From Diploscapter coronatus (Eukaryota > Nematoda > Chromadorea > Rhabditida > Rhabditidae), in contig OZ038422.1 of assembly GCA_964036155.1 (NCBI GenBank), positions 52,289,201 to 52,353,200 of the forward strand: a stretch of DNA of 64,000 bases, given 5' to 3'. The notes beneath the pieces are model-generated. The model was not told where the DNA came from. It saw only the letters and a program-made list of their open reading frames with translations, and searched no databases. Shown here in pieces: positions 51,801 to 62,955 of this stretch. The position numbers and the translations under genes are program-made. Positions within the stretch are counted from its first letter, which is position 1. Each line of letters starts with the position of its first letter.

Positions 51801-54151
51801 ACAAAGATCGTATTGTTTTTGGAAAGGTCGGATATATTTTCCCCTTACCAATATTTTTTCAAAAATTGCCTTAATTTTCCGAAATGATGCAAACTCGTGT
51901 TGGAAAAAGAGGAAAAAAGTTGAATTTGTAAAATATCAATAGCCTTGTCAAATTATAAATCATGTGTTTATCCTCCACCTGAGTCACGGCGTCGCCGATC
52001 TTCCACTCCTTGGCGGGATGACCGTCCATCTGGTTGCAGGCAGAGAAGAGAGTGAGCACGTAATCAGCTACCTTCTTGAACTTGGGATGCGACTTGTCCG
52101 CGGGGTCAACGAAGTGCTCGATCTCGCACATCGTGAACTCACTGAAATTCATTCGTTGAGAAATTATAAATAGTTTTTTTTTTTTTTTAATTTCAATATA
52201 CTAAACATTTTCAGTAAAGTGATATAGTGCGGGAATATAAAAGCAGTTATGATTAATTTCAATAAAACTATGCTTCATTTCAAGTATTTCATGTATGTCG
52301 CAAATGAGGGAATACAAGATATTGCCTATTTCCTTGAATCTTTAACGATAGATTTTTAGGTGTAATTAAATCCAAATCTTCTTACCGAACACGAATCAGA
52401 CCCTGTCGAGGCGATATTTCGTTTCTGAAGCCCAGACCGATTTGTGCAGCGGCGAAGGGGAGCTTGCTCTAAAAGCTTCTCAAAATCCATTTTTATGGCT
52501 TTCAAAATAGAAAATTCTAAAAAGTCATCAAACAAGTCTTCATCTCGTAAGATAATTTTTCGTAATTAAAGGTAAAAATAAGGATAAATTCTTACCTGAT
52601 TGAACTCGAGCAGTCTCTTGAAGTTGACGAAGATGCCCTGTGCAGTTTCGGGTCTCAGATAGGCCTTGAAATCGCCAGTCGGGCCGATTTGCGTGGGGAA
52701 CATCAGGTTGAAGGCCACTGGTTCGGACAGGTCGTTGCCAGTGATCGGCGATTTGAACTTGTATTTGCTGATCACCTAGAAATTTAAAAATAAAGATTTT
52801 TTGAAAATTTTAATTTACAGAACTTCCAAACCAGTTCTAAAATGAAAAACTGACAAGCGAGAAAAGGATAAGGATCTTACTTCTTAATTTGTTTAACTTA
52901 AGCATGTTTGAAAATTCTACCTCCTGCATGTCTTTGTCGTCGAAGCCCTCCAATCTCGCCAGCACGTCTTGCAATTCATTCTTCAAGTCGGCGGTAGTTT
53001 TCTTGTCCTGAAATTTTAATCTCAAAAAATTCTAGAAAATGAACAAATACCGAGAGCAATTTCTCGATGGAGTTTTTGATGAGGTGATCGGCTCGGAAGC
53101 AGTCGCCAGTTTTCAGGTCCTTCACCATCCAATCCGCGAATCGCTCCACGTGGCCGGAGGCTCTAGAAATTTTTAACTTATAAAATGGAAAAAATAAATA
53201 ACTCGTTTCTGAAAAATTTTTGTATGATTTTCAATTTATCCAACACAAGAACATGAATATTTCTTTGAAAGACCAAGGTTATTTTCCGAAAACGATATTT
53301 TTAAAAATAAAAATAGCTTACTTCAAGACGGGCTCAGGCGTCAGACTGGTACAGTCGACTTCGAGCATGCCCTCCTCGAGGATGAAATGCCTGCGCCATT
53401 CCTGGAAAATTTGAATATTTTTGAGACAAAGAAGAAAAAACCTGCAGCATATTGGCCTTCAACGCGCAACCCATCGGACCGAAATCGTACAGACCCGTCA
53501 CACCGCCGTAGATCGCGAAACTCTAGAAAAATCAGGATAAAATTTAGTTCTTTCATTTTCTCCCCCGTCCGTCTCTTCAACATAAACTATTTTTAAAGAT
53601 TTAATTTTAGCCTTGAATTTCGTGAGGCATAATAATTTCAACGTTTAAAAAAGAAACAATAAAATTAAAATTATAAATTTGACCTGATCCCAGAAGAAGC
53701 GTCTCTTGAGCAAGTCCTCGAGTTTAGCCCTGTCGAACGAGGCTTCTTTTGGGGACAAAGCGATCTCCGTTTCTTCCAGTTTCCGCTTCCGCGCCTTCAA
53801 CTCGACCACCGCGCGGTCAATGTCGATTTTCGGAGCGCCTTCTTCCTGGAAAATAATACTTAATTTTTTTTTAATTTCAGAAAAAAATCACAAACGAAAT
53901 AGTTCTGCTGGAAAAAAAGGTGAGCTTTCAAATATATTCTTATCTTAGAATTTGATTAAAAAAACTCTTGGTTAAAAAACTAAGATTTTCAGGATTTTTT
54001 TTTATAAGTTTTTATCTTTACCTTCAACTTCCTGATGAGATCACCATATTCCTTGACGGCCTCGCGGAGAGGAGCGAGTTGCTGCAAATTTTGCTCAAAA
54101 TTATTTTAAAAATAAATAAAATTGCACCTCTTCAATTTCAGCGACCGACAT
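48867..54151 (-). CDS. gars-1: Glycyl-tRNA synthetase
   Basis: Class II aminoacyl-tRNA synthetase that charges tRNA-Gly. The chosen ATG at 54151 gives MSVAEIEE and is followed by a WHEP tRNA-binding domain (about residues 8-65: [35 protein letters not shown]). Next comes the catalytic core: [18 protein letters not shown] (motif 1 region), [68 protein letters not shown] (motif 2) and [18 protein letters not shown]. Motif 3, [18 protein letters not shown], is followed by the anticodon-binding domain, ending [17 protein letters not shown] and a [12 protein letters not shown]-terminus. First exons are 54151-54128, 54081-54022, 53845-53684 and 53522-53442; the order and phase of the rest are consistent. 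All eukaryotic GARS landmarks are present. Confidence 0.96.
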
Positions 54152-56256
54152 TCTTCAGCTCCTCTTGAATTGAATACTGCAGATAATGGAATGTGGGAGT
54201 CTAGCCAACGAATAATTTCCTAACAGCGATTTACCCAAATCGAGGCTGCCAACTTGCACCTAGAAAACCGTAGTAAAGTAGGAAAATAGCTGGTTTGGGG
54301 CAAAACTGGAACCGGAGCTTTTTTATAAAACGTTTTGGCATAGTTTGATCAGTTTACATCAGATTCCAAAGACTAGGCAAAATTTCGAAACAAAAACGCA
54401 AGAAATAGGAGAATTCTGGCATTATTTTAAGAAATAAGCGTTTTTGAAGATTTTTCAAAGGATTTTTGAGAATTGTAAAATTTCAAGACTACGAGAAATA
54501 GCAGAGAAAAGGAAGAGGTGAAAATTTATCCAAATTCTATGAAAACTCAGGCAAGAACCAAGGGGAAATCGATGAGAGTTCCCTGAAACGTGATTCGGCG
54601 ACAAAAAGACAAAAAGTGTGACCCAGAAGCTTAGAATCTCTGACGTCACAAAACGAATCTGCGACCCAATTTCGGCAAGAAATGAAGCGCATCTTCACCC
54701 AAAATGTACCCAACAGCAGTGTAAAATGCGCTCCATTTGTCCCGCAAATATCGTAAATCGCGTTGGAGATACACAGCGAGAGAATCGAGAGTTCAGAGGA
54801 AAATGGACCATTGTGGATAGTTAGCGATGGGGCAGATTTACGGGCACCTTTAAATCGAGCGAGCGAAAACCCCGTCCACTATCGATGCGAAACGGGAGTG
54901 TAGAGCGAAAGAAAAGATGTCTTACTCTTCCAGATACTTGGTACTGTATTTTGGACATCAGCCGCATATTACAGTGAAAGTAGATTCGGGTTGTCTTGAT
55001 ACAGAGGGGAAAGGTCCGATGAGAAGGAGTACGGATGAATGACACGGTGTAACGGAGCGATAAGAAGATGGAGGGGAATCGAAAGGCTGAGTTCGAATTG
55101 AGGAATCCAAGTCTTTATCTCTCGGCGATTCACCAGAGAATGTATTCAAGAACAAACAAATTGGATGCTGTTAGGAAAGAAACAACGAAAAGTTAGTTGA
55201 TTGAACAAATCAAATAACACGAAGAATAAATTATAAACATTTATTCAAATAAAATCGGCGAATCGACAAGTTAAGCAGGCGAAAGGGACGAATTCAGTGT
55301 AGGGGCCTGGTTATCTGTAAGAAAAGCCTTTCATACCAGGTCAAAAGGAAGCGGACTCCGCTTCAAGAGAGATGGATGACCCTCAATAAGTTTGATAGTT
55401 GGGGTGCCCTTTAAATCTTCCAAAAAGGAGTTAATTGATAAAGAAAAGTACAGATTTGAGGAAAAAATTGGTTCACAAGAGCAAAATATAACTTACGTGA
55501 AATCGGGAGGCGGATTGAACGGTGGGTTAAGAGAATCCGTTCTGAGTGGCTTAACGAGGAGGAGACGGAGGCGGAACTTGAGAGGAAGGAATACCTGGCA
55601 ATTTATCTGCAGCAGACTGAGAAGTTCCTGCAAATGTGAGATTGAGGGTTGGACAAAATTGCAACTATCTGAATTCCAATTTGCAGGATATTCTGGACCG
55701 TTCTCGGCTTAATCCAGTAGATTATCGGCCTAAACTGGCTTAAAAACAAAGAAAAGGTATAGGAAAGTTAGCCGAATAAAGCAGAGAACAATCACAGATG
55801 TGCAAACTATTATAAGAAGTGAACTCAGGAACTACTTCAAAACGAGAAATACTTGACTCATTGAATCGCATCGGCCTCCATTGACGTATCCAGTAGCGCA
55901 GCCATTGGATCCTTCCATGTTGTCCAACCTATAGAGGTTGGCTCGTTTTCAGGCGACATTCCAGGAGTCGATCGTCTTAGCCGAGCCCCACTGCGAATTT
56001 GTATGTTCTCCGGCCTTACCAACCAAAACCAATCAATAAATTGATAATTTGTGGAATTTGAACAAAAATCCTCAAAATTTATTGGAAACAACAGAATTCT
56101 CCCTCTTTTTCCTTCGCTTTCTCTTTGCTTGAATTTTAACTACGCGCCTAAACGCAGAGTACGCTGTAAAAACTCGCACTCGTACGGATTGTGGGATGTC
56201 TCGCTTTTCTTTCCGATTTTTTCAAAAATTTATCTATTTTTATCAATTTCAGGAAA
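54152..56256. other. Unresolved interval between divergent GARS and PUF6 genes
   Basis: Contains the GARS 5' region, which on the minus strand includes a basic open stretch starting ATG at about 55033 and ending in an AGA|GTAAGA donor near 54925. On the plus strand lie several short coding-like stretches that I could not splice into one gene: one near 54919 (MSYSSRYLVLYFG), one near 55070 (MEGNRKAEFELRNP), and others at 55392-55720. An AATAAA at about 56033 and the PUF6 promoter fill the right end. Confidence 0.4.
55495..55623 (+). CDS. Coding-like fragment, unknown protein
   Basis: This frame reads REIGRRIERWVKRIRSEW and then a run rich in E, L and K ending YLQQTEKFLQM, which has the composition of a real charged helix. 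The next part of the strand (55685-55741) reads DILDRSRLNPVDYRPKLA and a stop after a TTTGCAG acceptor. The available donor (AT|GTGAGA at 55620) would shift frame by one. It is either part of a small gene with exons I have mis-placed, or a decaying one. No family recognised. Confidence 0.3.
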
Positions 56257-59200
56257 ATGGTCAAGTTGGGTAAAATGGGCAAAAAGCCGAAGAAGGGCCT
56301 GGGCACAAAGAAGAAGGCCAAAAATGTCCTCGAGAAGAAAATGAAGGGCATGAAACTCAAGACAGGGGAAAGGAAAAAGGCTAAGAAAGTAAGTCGAATT
56401 TCCTAATTTTATTTGTTTTGTAGAAAAGCATTCCATGTAACTAACTCAGAAAAAAAAAACTCGCACATTTTTTAAAATGCAAAATAGCTTGATGATAAGA
56501 GTGAGATAATTTTTCAAGGGGGAAAAAAAACTAAAATAAAATTGAAAAAAAAACTTTCAGATGGAAGAAAGGATGCACCTGAAGGCGGAAATCAACGCAA
56601 ATGTCAAACAGGAGCTGGCCAGATTCAAGTCTCCCAAACACGAGGAGGAGGACGACACGCGGGACTCCATCAATTCGGAGTCCTCTTTTGGGAGTCAGCC
56701 AAAACGCATCCCCAAGAAGAGGGTAAGAATGACCATTTTCTAGAATTAGAATTCGAGCAAATATTCCAAAAAATTTCATTTTTTCAATATTGCCAACCTT
56801 AAAACTAAAAAATATTAGAATATTTTTTATTTTTTCAGGTCTCGTTCGCCAAGGAGATGCTGCACACGAAAGTGTTCGACAAGTCTGATTACAAGTCTAT
56901 GGGGCAAGGTAGAAATTAAAAAAAAAATCTCATTTAGGCGGCCTATTTTTCGATTTCTTAGAAATATTCCATTTTTTGCAAATATTTTTAAAAAATCCAG
57001 AAGCTTATTTATTTTTTTTTCCAGACTCCCCCTCTCTGCACATTTCCCCCGGAAAAGGGATACTCCGAGCCAAGGGAAAGGGCTCTTCGAGCGCAGAAAA
57101 ATCTTCGAAGAAGAAAGTGAAGGTTGACGAGGCCGACAAGGAGAATCTGAAGACGAAGGGCAAAGAGGGAAAGGCTGCTGAGAAGAAAGAAAGCAAGAAC
57201 GAGGAAGAGAAGATGGATGCCGACAAAACAGAAGGAAAGACGATTGTTGCCAAGAAGAAGAAACCCATACAGGTATTTTTATGGAATATTCTAGAAATTT
57301 ATACAGAAAACTGTTTCGACAAATAACTGACGGTTTTTACTTATCTATTGTGATAATGTAAGAAAGTCATTTTAAAAAGGACAGTTTGTGAACTGCAAAA
57401 CGTCATAATTCAAAACATAACTAAACTTTATAAGAAAAATATCGTATCCTATCCTTCTCAAGAAGATTATTCCTTATGTTACAGATCACTATATTATCGA
57501 GTTACAATTTTTTGTTGTTGTTGAAAAATTAGAGAGAAATGAAACTTATTTTCGATGTTAAGGTGACCAAGAAAGTCAAGGAGCAGCTTCTGGCCATGCC
57601 CAGAAAAGAGCGGAAGGCCTTTCTGCGACAGCTCAAGGCAAAGAAAAACCCGATTGCTGATAGAGCGCTCGAATGCAAGAAGTTGTGGGAGAGGATTCGC
57701 AGGTAGATTTGTTTTCCCTTCAAATATCATTAAAAAATTCGGCCAATAAGGCATCTAAATTTGTACTTTTCGATTTTTCTTCCTTTAAAAATTCTTTTAA
57801 TTTTTAAAAATTTCCCAATGTTCAGTTCGAAAACTCCGAAACAAGAGGTGGATGACTCAATCGGGAAACTGGTCGGCCTCGTGAAAGGGCATGCAGCGAA
57901 GCTCGTCTACGCGCACGACACTTCCAGGGTCATCGAATGTCTCGTGGCTCTGAAACGGCCGGGAATCAACAATTTGTGTACGTTTCTAAAAATTTCAGTA
58001 ATTTAAAAAAAATGCCTTTTTCGGAAGGCTGTACTTTTCTTGGAGAATATACGTATGAAACTATTATTCAAAGGTACAACCATTCAAGAAAGTCGAATTG
58101 TAAAATAATAAAATCCCCGATTTTTTTTACTTTTTATTTTCAGTATTCGAAGAGCTCTCCTCGGAAATCGTGCGCATGACGAAGAGCAAATACGCCAAGT
58201 TTTTCGTCATGAAGATGCTCAAAAACGGGTATATCTATTCTTCTAAAGATTACACATTTTTCCTATCAGAATTCTATTTTCTTATCTAAAATATTCCTTT
58301 TTTAAAAATGAATGTTTTTCCTAAAATCAAAAGTTCATTCAAGAAAGTTTCAATTTTTCAGAAATCGTCATCAAAGGGAGACGATTATGAACGCATTCCG
58401 TGGTCACGCAGTGTCTCTGTTGCGAATCACCCACTCTGCTGAAGTTCTGGAGACCGCGTACAACGATTTCGCCAACGCTCAACAAAGATTCGATATCATT
58501 TCCGAGTTCTATGGAAAGGAGTTCGTGCTTTTTAGGGTAATCTTTATGTTTGTTATAAAAAAATAAAAATAGATTTTCGTTATTTTTTTCTGAAAAAATC
58601 ATACTTTGATATATTTTTAACTGAAATTTTCTTTTAATTTCTCTCAAGAATATTATTTTATTCTATTTTTCAGACGGACAAACCCCGTACCTTGGAAGAA
58701 ATCGTTGCTGAAGAGCCTTCGAAGAAAAAGTTGATCACGCAACACTTGGAGGAAATCATTCAGACCGTCATTGAAAAGTGAGCATTTTCAAAAATGATAA
58801 AATTTGGCAAAAATGATCGGTCGTGTGTATTGCTAGTGGGGTTCGGCTGCGTATGATAACCCACTAGCTCCGGACCGATCGAGAGGATCCCTCTATTTCA
58901 AGTTTATATAAGAGGGGAGAAATAAGTGCTGCATCCGAGACGGTTTTCAATTTCTATGCTGAAACATAGGAAAAGAGATGGGGGGACTTGACAAATTCGA
59001 TATTTTTGTGCAAGTTTAGGAAAATTTAATCTTCAAATCTTTTATTATTCCAGTGAAAATTGGTTCTAGTCTATTTTTTGGAAACTCAAAACAGCGAAAC
59101 ATTGCAAATGATTTCTCCATTCTTTCATTCGCAAGAACAAGAATAATTGCATTTAAAATTGAATGTATTTTTCAGAACCACGATTCGTCTCTCGCTGACC

Positions 59201-61221
59201 CACCGTCTTCTGCTGGATTTCGCGAATCACTGCGATGCCGAACAGCTGACTAACTTGATCGACTCGCTCAAGGACAAAATTCCCGAGATCATCCACACTC
59301 AGGTACAGTATTTTTAGTCATAAAATCTCGAATTCGAGTAACCTTCAAATCTTCTGATAAGTTTGAGCTATTTTGAGAGAAATCGTGTTGTTGAATAGAA
59401 CTTTCGAACATAGGGATTTTCAGGAGGGAAGCAGAGTCGCTTGCAAGTGCATCTGGAGTTCCGCTGCTAAGGACAGAAAGGTTGGATTTTTTAGCAAATA
59501 AAAAAAACTAGGAAAAATGAGGATGCAAAGTATAGGGTAGGTAAATTTTTCAGGTTTAAAATTCGAAAAATGCAAAACTGATATCTTTGATACATTCATT
59601 TATCGGAAAACGATTTTTATAAAAGAATAGATGGAAGTATTGCTAGCGAAAATTTATCATTTTCAGTTGATCGTGAAGAATTTCAAAGACCTATCCGTCA
59701 AGGCAGCCATGGAACACTACGGCCACCGGGTTCTGATGGCCATCTTCGACTCGGTCGACGACACCGTTCTCGCCAATAAATTCATTACTTCGGTATGGTT
59801 TTTAACCTTCTTCCAAGTTAGTCAAGCTCGTCTTTAATCTTTCTGTTCTTCGATCAGAATGGATGTTTTGAAAATGAGATCCTTCGACTTCGTAAAGCAT
59901 TCGCCCATTTTCCCACTTCTTACTTCTTTTTAAACGCTTTACATCAAAAGTGAGCTTTTTGAAATGTTTATTTTTTAGGAACTCGGAAACGAGATCGGCA
60001 AATTGATCGACGATCAGTGGGGCGAGCGGACGATTCACTACATCTTCCATCCGAGGGACGGCCGCTCCATGGACAAACAAGAGTTGCAAGTGCTGACTGA
60101 GGTTGGAAGATTTTTTAAAACTTTTCTGAATAATGACTTGAAGAAATCTATTTTCTCTGAAAATTATTCTTTTCTTAAAAACAATTTCAGGGCGACTCCA
60201 ATGCCCATTCGAAGAAGAACAAATCTGACCGCTATGCGGAAATCTACAAGGCCATTTGTGAGTCGCTCTACCTGTACGTGGCGGCCAACATGGAGAAGCT
60301 CATCTTCCAACAGAACAAACCCAAATTCGTCATCGGATGTTTGGAAACTACTAGTAAGATTTTTAACTCAGAGAAATCCAACTAATCCTGCATTTTTCAT
60401 AAAATTTGTATTTTTTCTCATAAGAAATTGACAAAAAGTCCCAAAGCATCAGAATATTTAATTTGGGTCTAAAATGTTATTTTTCAGGCCAATACGACCT
60501 GTTCGAGCGAAAAGTGCCCTCTGAATACAGGAAAGCCTGCTACGAGGCTATCGTTGGATTGGCCAAGAAGGTAAAAATTAGTCATTTTTTTCATTTTCTA
60601 GAAAAAAAATTCAGGAATTTGTTCCGATGGACAGCGAGTGCTACCATTTGATCGAACACGATGCGGGTCACTTCGTGCTTCAGGGACTTTTCAGGTTTTT
60701 CTTTCTTTTTTGTTTTCTAAAAATCGTGAAATTTACGGAGTTTTGTCTTCTGAAAGCTGTTAAAACAGTGCTTTAAATGTTTTTCTTCGATTTTAGAATT
60801 ATTATCCTTGGAAGTAGACTTCTGTATTTTAGGTGCGACCCAAATCTGCCAGAAGAGGAGCGTCTCTCGGTCGCTTTGGCAAAAGGAGTTCCATCGAGTC
60901 AGCTAGGAGGGTGGATTTCTTGCAATAAGGTGAAATCTTATCTAAACTGATAATATTTTCAAAATAAGTTTCAATAATTCCTAAAAACGAATCATAAAGC
61001 GAGAATATTTGATCTTTTAGCCCCTTGTTCCTTGTCCTATGCTATAAAAATAAAATAATCATCAAATATTCAAGGGCTGCCACATTCTGCTGAAGATGAT
61101 CCAGACGGGCGGTGCCTCGGTCAAGAAGGTCGTGCTCGATTCCGTCAACAAGAAACAGCTCAAGGAGTACACCTTCAAAGGCGCCATGTTGCTTGCCGAG
61201 GCGCTCGGTTTGAAGAAATAA
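56257..61221 (+). CDS. puf-12: PUF6 / PUF-12 (Pumilio-like, CPL-domain nucleolar protein)
   Basis: Homologue of human PUM3 (KIAA0020) and yeast Puf6, nucleolar RNA-binding proteins of 60S ribosome assembly. The ATG follows a TTTCAG acceptor, suggesting trans-splicing. The N-terminus is a lysine-rich nucleolar-targeting region (MGKKPKKGLGTKKKAK). A charged linker with many K/E repeats follows (KEGKAAEKKESKNEEEKMD). The conserved core runs from RKERKAFLRQLKAKKNP through a string of Pumilio-type helical repeats (KLVYAHDTSRVIECLVAL, SKYAKFFVMKMLKNG, FRGHAVSLLRITHSAEVLE, LIVKNFKDLSVKAAMEHYGH, RTIHYIFHPRD). It ends with the C-terminal CPL-type region ending LLAEALGLKK. About 15 exons. An H/ACA-like RNA lies in the intron after TVIEK. 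Its role in ribosome assembly is family knowledge. Confidence 0.93.
58815..58976 (+). ncRNA. H/ACA box snoRNA candidate in PUF6 intron
   Basis: A strong hairpin has an 8-bp lower stem (58815-58822 with 58873-58880, GATCGGTC/GACCGATC) and a 9-bp perfect upper stem (58832-58840 with 58860-58868, GCTAGTGGG/CCCACTAGC). Between them is an asymmetric internal loop (9 nt at 58823-58831, 4 nt at 58869-58872), the layout of a pseudouridylation pocket. Right after the stem is AGAGGA (58882-58887), a perfect ANANNA H box. An ACA follows at 58974-58976. The second hairpin is less clear. The host gene is a nucleolar ribosome-assembly factor and the intron is unusually long, both usual for intronic snoRNAs. 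Confidence 0.6.
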
Positions 61222-61641
61222 TCTCTGAAACATGTTTCCGAGTATTTCGACTTTGGAAAGTTCCTACACTTTATTAAAAAAGTAGCCTATTTAAAGAACA
61301 ATGTATGAACTTTTCAGAAGTCTATGACTTTATATGAAACGCGTTATTTGTAGATTTTTATTTTAAAAGATTTGAAAAAAAAGTTAAAACTTACAAATAA
61401 CGTAAAATTATTTGTTAGAAAAGAATCAATGAAATAGAAAAAAAATATTTCTTGATTTTTTTTTCAAAATTGTTGACCATCGTCGTTGTTGTTGCTGTTA
61501 AGAAATTCCAGTTTCATCAGAATAAAGATCCTTTTTATCAAAAAATGAAAAATGATTTTGAGTTTTGAACTCTATGATATCATATTTTTCAGAAAAAAAA
61601 CATTTTTATTTTTATTCTGGAAATTTTATTTTTTCTAGAAA
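61222..61641. other. Short intergenic spacer PUF6 - COA3
   Basis: AT-rich with long T runs and a TCGTCGTTGTTGTTGCTG stretch near 61480. The TTTTTTCTAG just before the COA3 ATG is a possible trans-splice acceptor. The spacing would suit an operon junction. Confidence 0.45.
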
Positions 61642-62473
61642 ATGTTAACGCTCCGATGCAGTCACTTGCCGTTAAGCAGGTGCGTTCGGATGCGATTCTA
61701 CGCGAGCACTGCAGTGCCAACAGCAACCTCTTCAGGAAGCATCCAGGTATCGTAATCCAAAAATTACAATAATCCTGAAAATTTATCGCTTTCGAAGTAA
61801 AAATCTAGATTAAAAACAAAACTTTTTTCAGAAGAAAGAAGACGACGAAATGCTGGAGAAAATCGACATCGAAAATCTGCCTCGCGCCCAGAAACGATTC
61901 GCCAAACAGTTTGAAAAGGTGAAACTAAAAAAAGTTATTTTCTCTTGGAATTATTAACAGAATCTTTTATAACACTATTCCCTCCAAACTAACTTCCTAG
62001 GAAATAATGGAAAATAAAGATAATTTAAAAATGAGACTTTCCAGATGAACATGGAGCGAGTGGCGGAGATCTTCAAGAAGAACTACATGAACATTCGGAC
62101 ACTGGCCGCCCTGCTGCTGCTCGTCGTCGCCATTTACACGTATACCATTGTTTCGGTTACACAGGTACATTTTAATTTTCTATTTTTCCGCTTTCTAAAA
62201 TATAACGGAATTTTCTAAATTCTCTATAAAACTTTTTGAAATATCCCATAAAATGTTAGAAAACATTAAAATTGTCACTTTTATGGCGCTTCCAGAAAAA
62301 AATGCTTCTAAGAAATCGAAAATTTAGAACAAATAAAATTGTAGGAAACGTTCCTGGAAGAGATCGACGAGGAAGTCGCGTTGGAGAAGCCCGAAACACA
62401 CGGCCATTTGATGCCTGCCGTCCCTCCCAAAGACAACACCTGGTGGGGGTGGACTAAGAGCTGGTTTGTTTGA
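61642..62473 (+). CDS. coa-3: Cytochrome c oxidase assembly factor COA3
   Basis: Four exons (61642-61746, 61832-61918, 62045-62164, 62345-62473) give 146 aa. COA3 (CCDC56) is a single-span inner-membrane protein that stabilises and helps translate COX1. The first about 25 residues are Arg-rich with no acids (MLTLRCSHLPLSRCVRMRFY), a typical mitochondrial presequence. A hydrophilic stretch (LPRAQKRFAKQFEK) precedes one transmembrane segment, LAALLLLVVAIYTYTIVSV, followed by TQETFLEEIDEEV. This closely parallels human COA3 ([22 protein letters not shown]). The C-terminal tail ends WWGWTKSWFV. The stop at 62473 is clear. Confidence 0.92.
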
Positions 62474-62955
62474 AGGGGAACATTGAATCTTTCACTTTAT
62501 TTCTTTTCAAAGTACCGTATTCTTTATTAGTAGGATTTTTTAATTCAAGGAGCAAAATGACGATATTTCTATTCTTGAAAGAAGAAGGCAAAATTTTCAT
62601 TTTGAGCGGAAAAATGATGGCTTTTTCATAGAAAATGAAAGTTTAAGAATTCGGTATTTTGCAACCTTTTGTTATTTGAAAATTGAATCTTCATGATTTT
62701 TTCTGATCCTCAGAACATTTTCAAGGAAAATTCCTATATCTTGAACATCAACATTTAAAGGTCATTGTTTTCATTTTAGGCGTTAGGATTGTTGATTCAA
62801 ACTAGCAGACAGATTGTTTGTTTTTGTTTTTACAGGTAGAAGGATAGTGAATAAATTCATTGATTTACGGATTTTAATCCTTAAAGATTCGTTGTTTCGA
62901 AAACCGCTTATTTGTGAAATTTTCGAAAAACCAGAGTAATTTAGAAGATTTTTAG
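62474..62955. other. Short intergenic spacer COA3 - TIPRL
   Basis: AT-rich, no coding frame. GATTTTTAG lies directly before the TIPRL ATG and is a plausible trans-splice acceptor. No clear polyadenylation signal other than AT-rich runs. Confidence 0.45.

Noticed and set aside
54925..55033. Mitochondrial leader exon of glycyl-tRNA synthetase
   Set aside because: The frame is basic and ends at a good donor, but I found no acceptor that joins it in frame to MSVAEIEE; an in-frame TGA lies just before that ATG.
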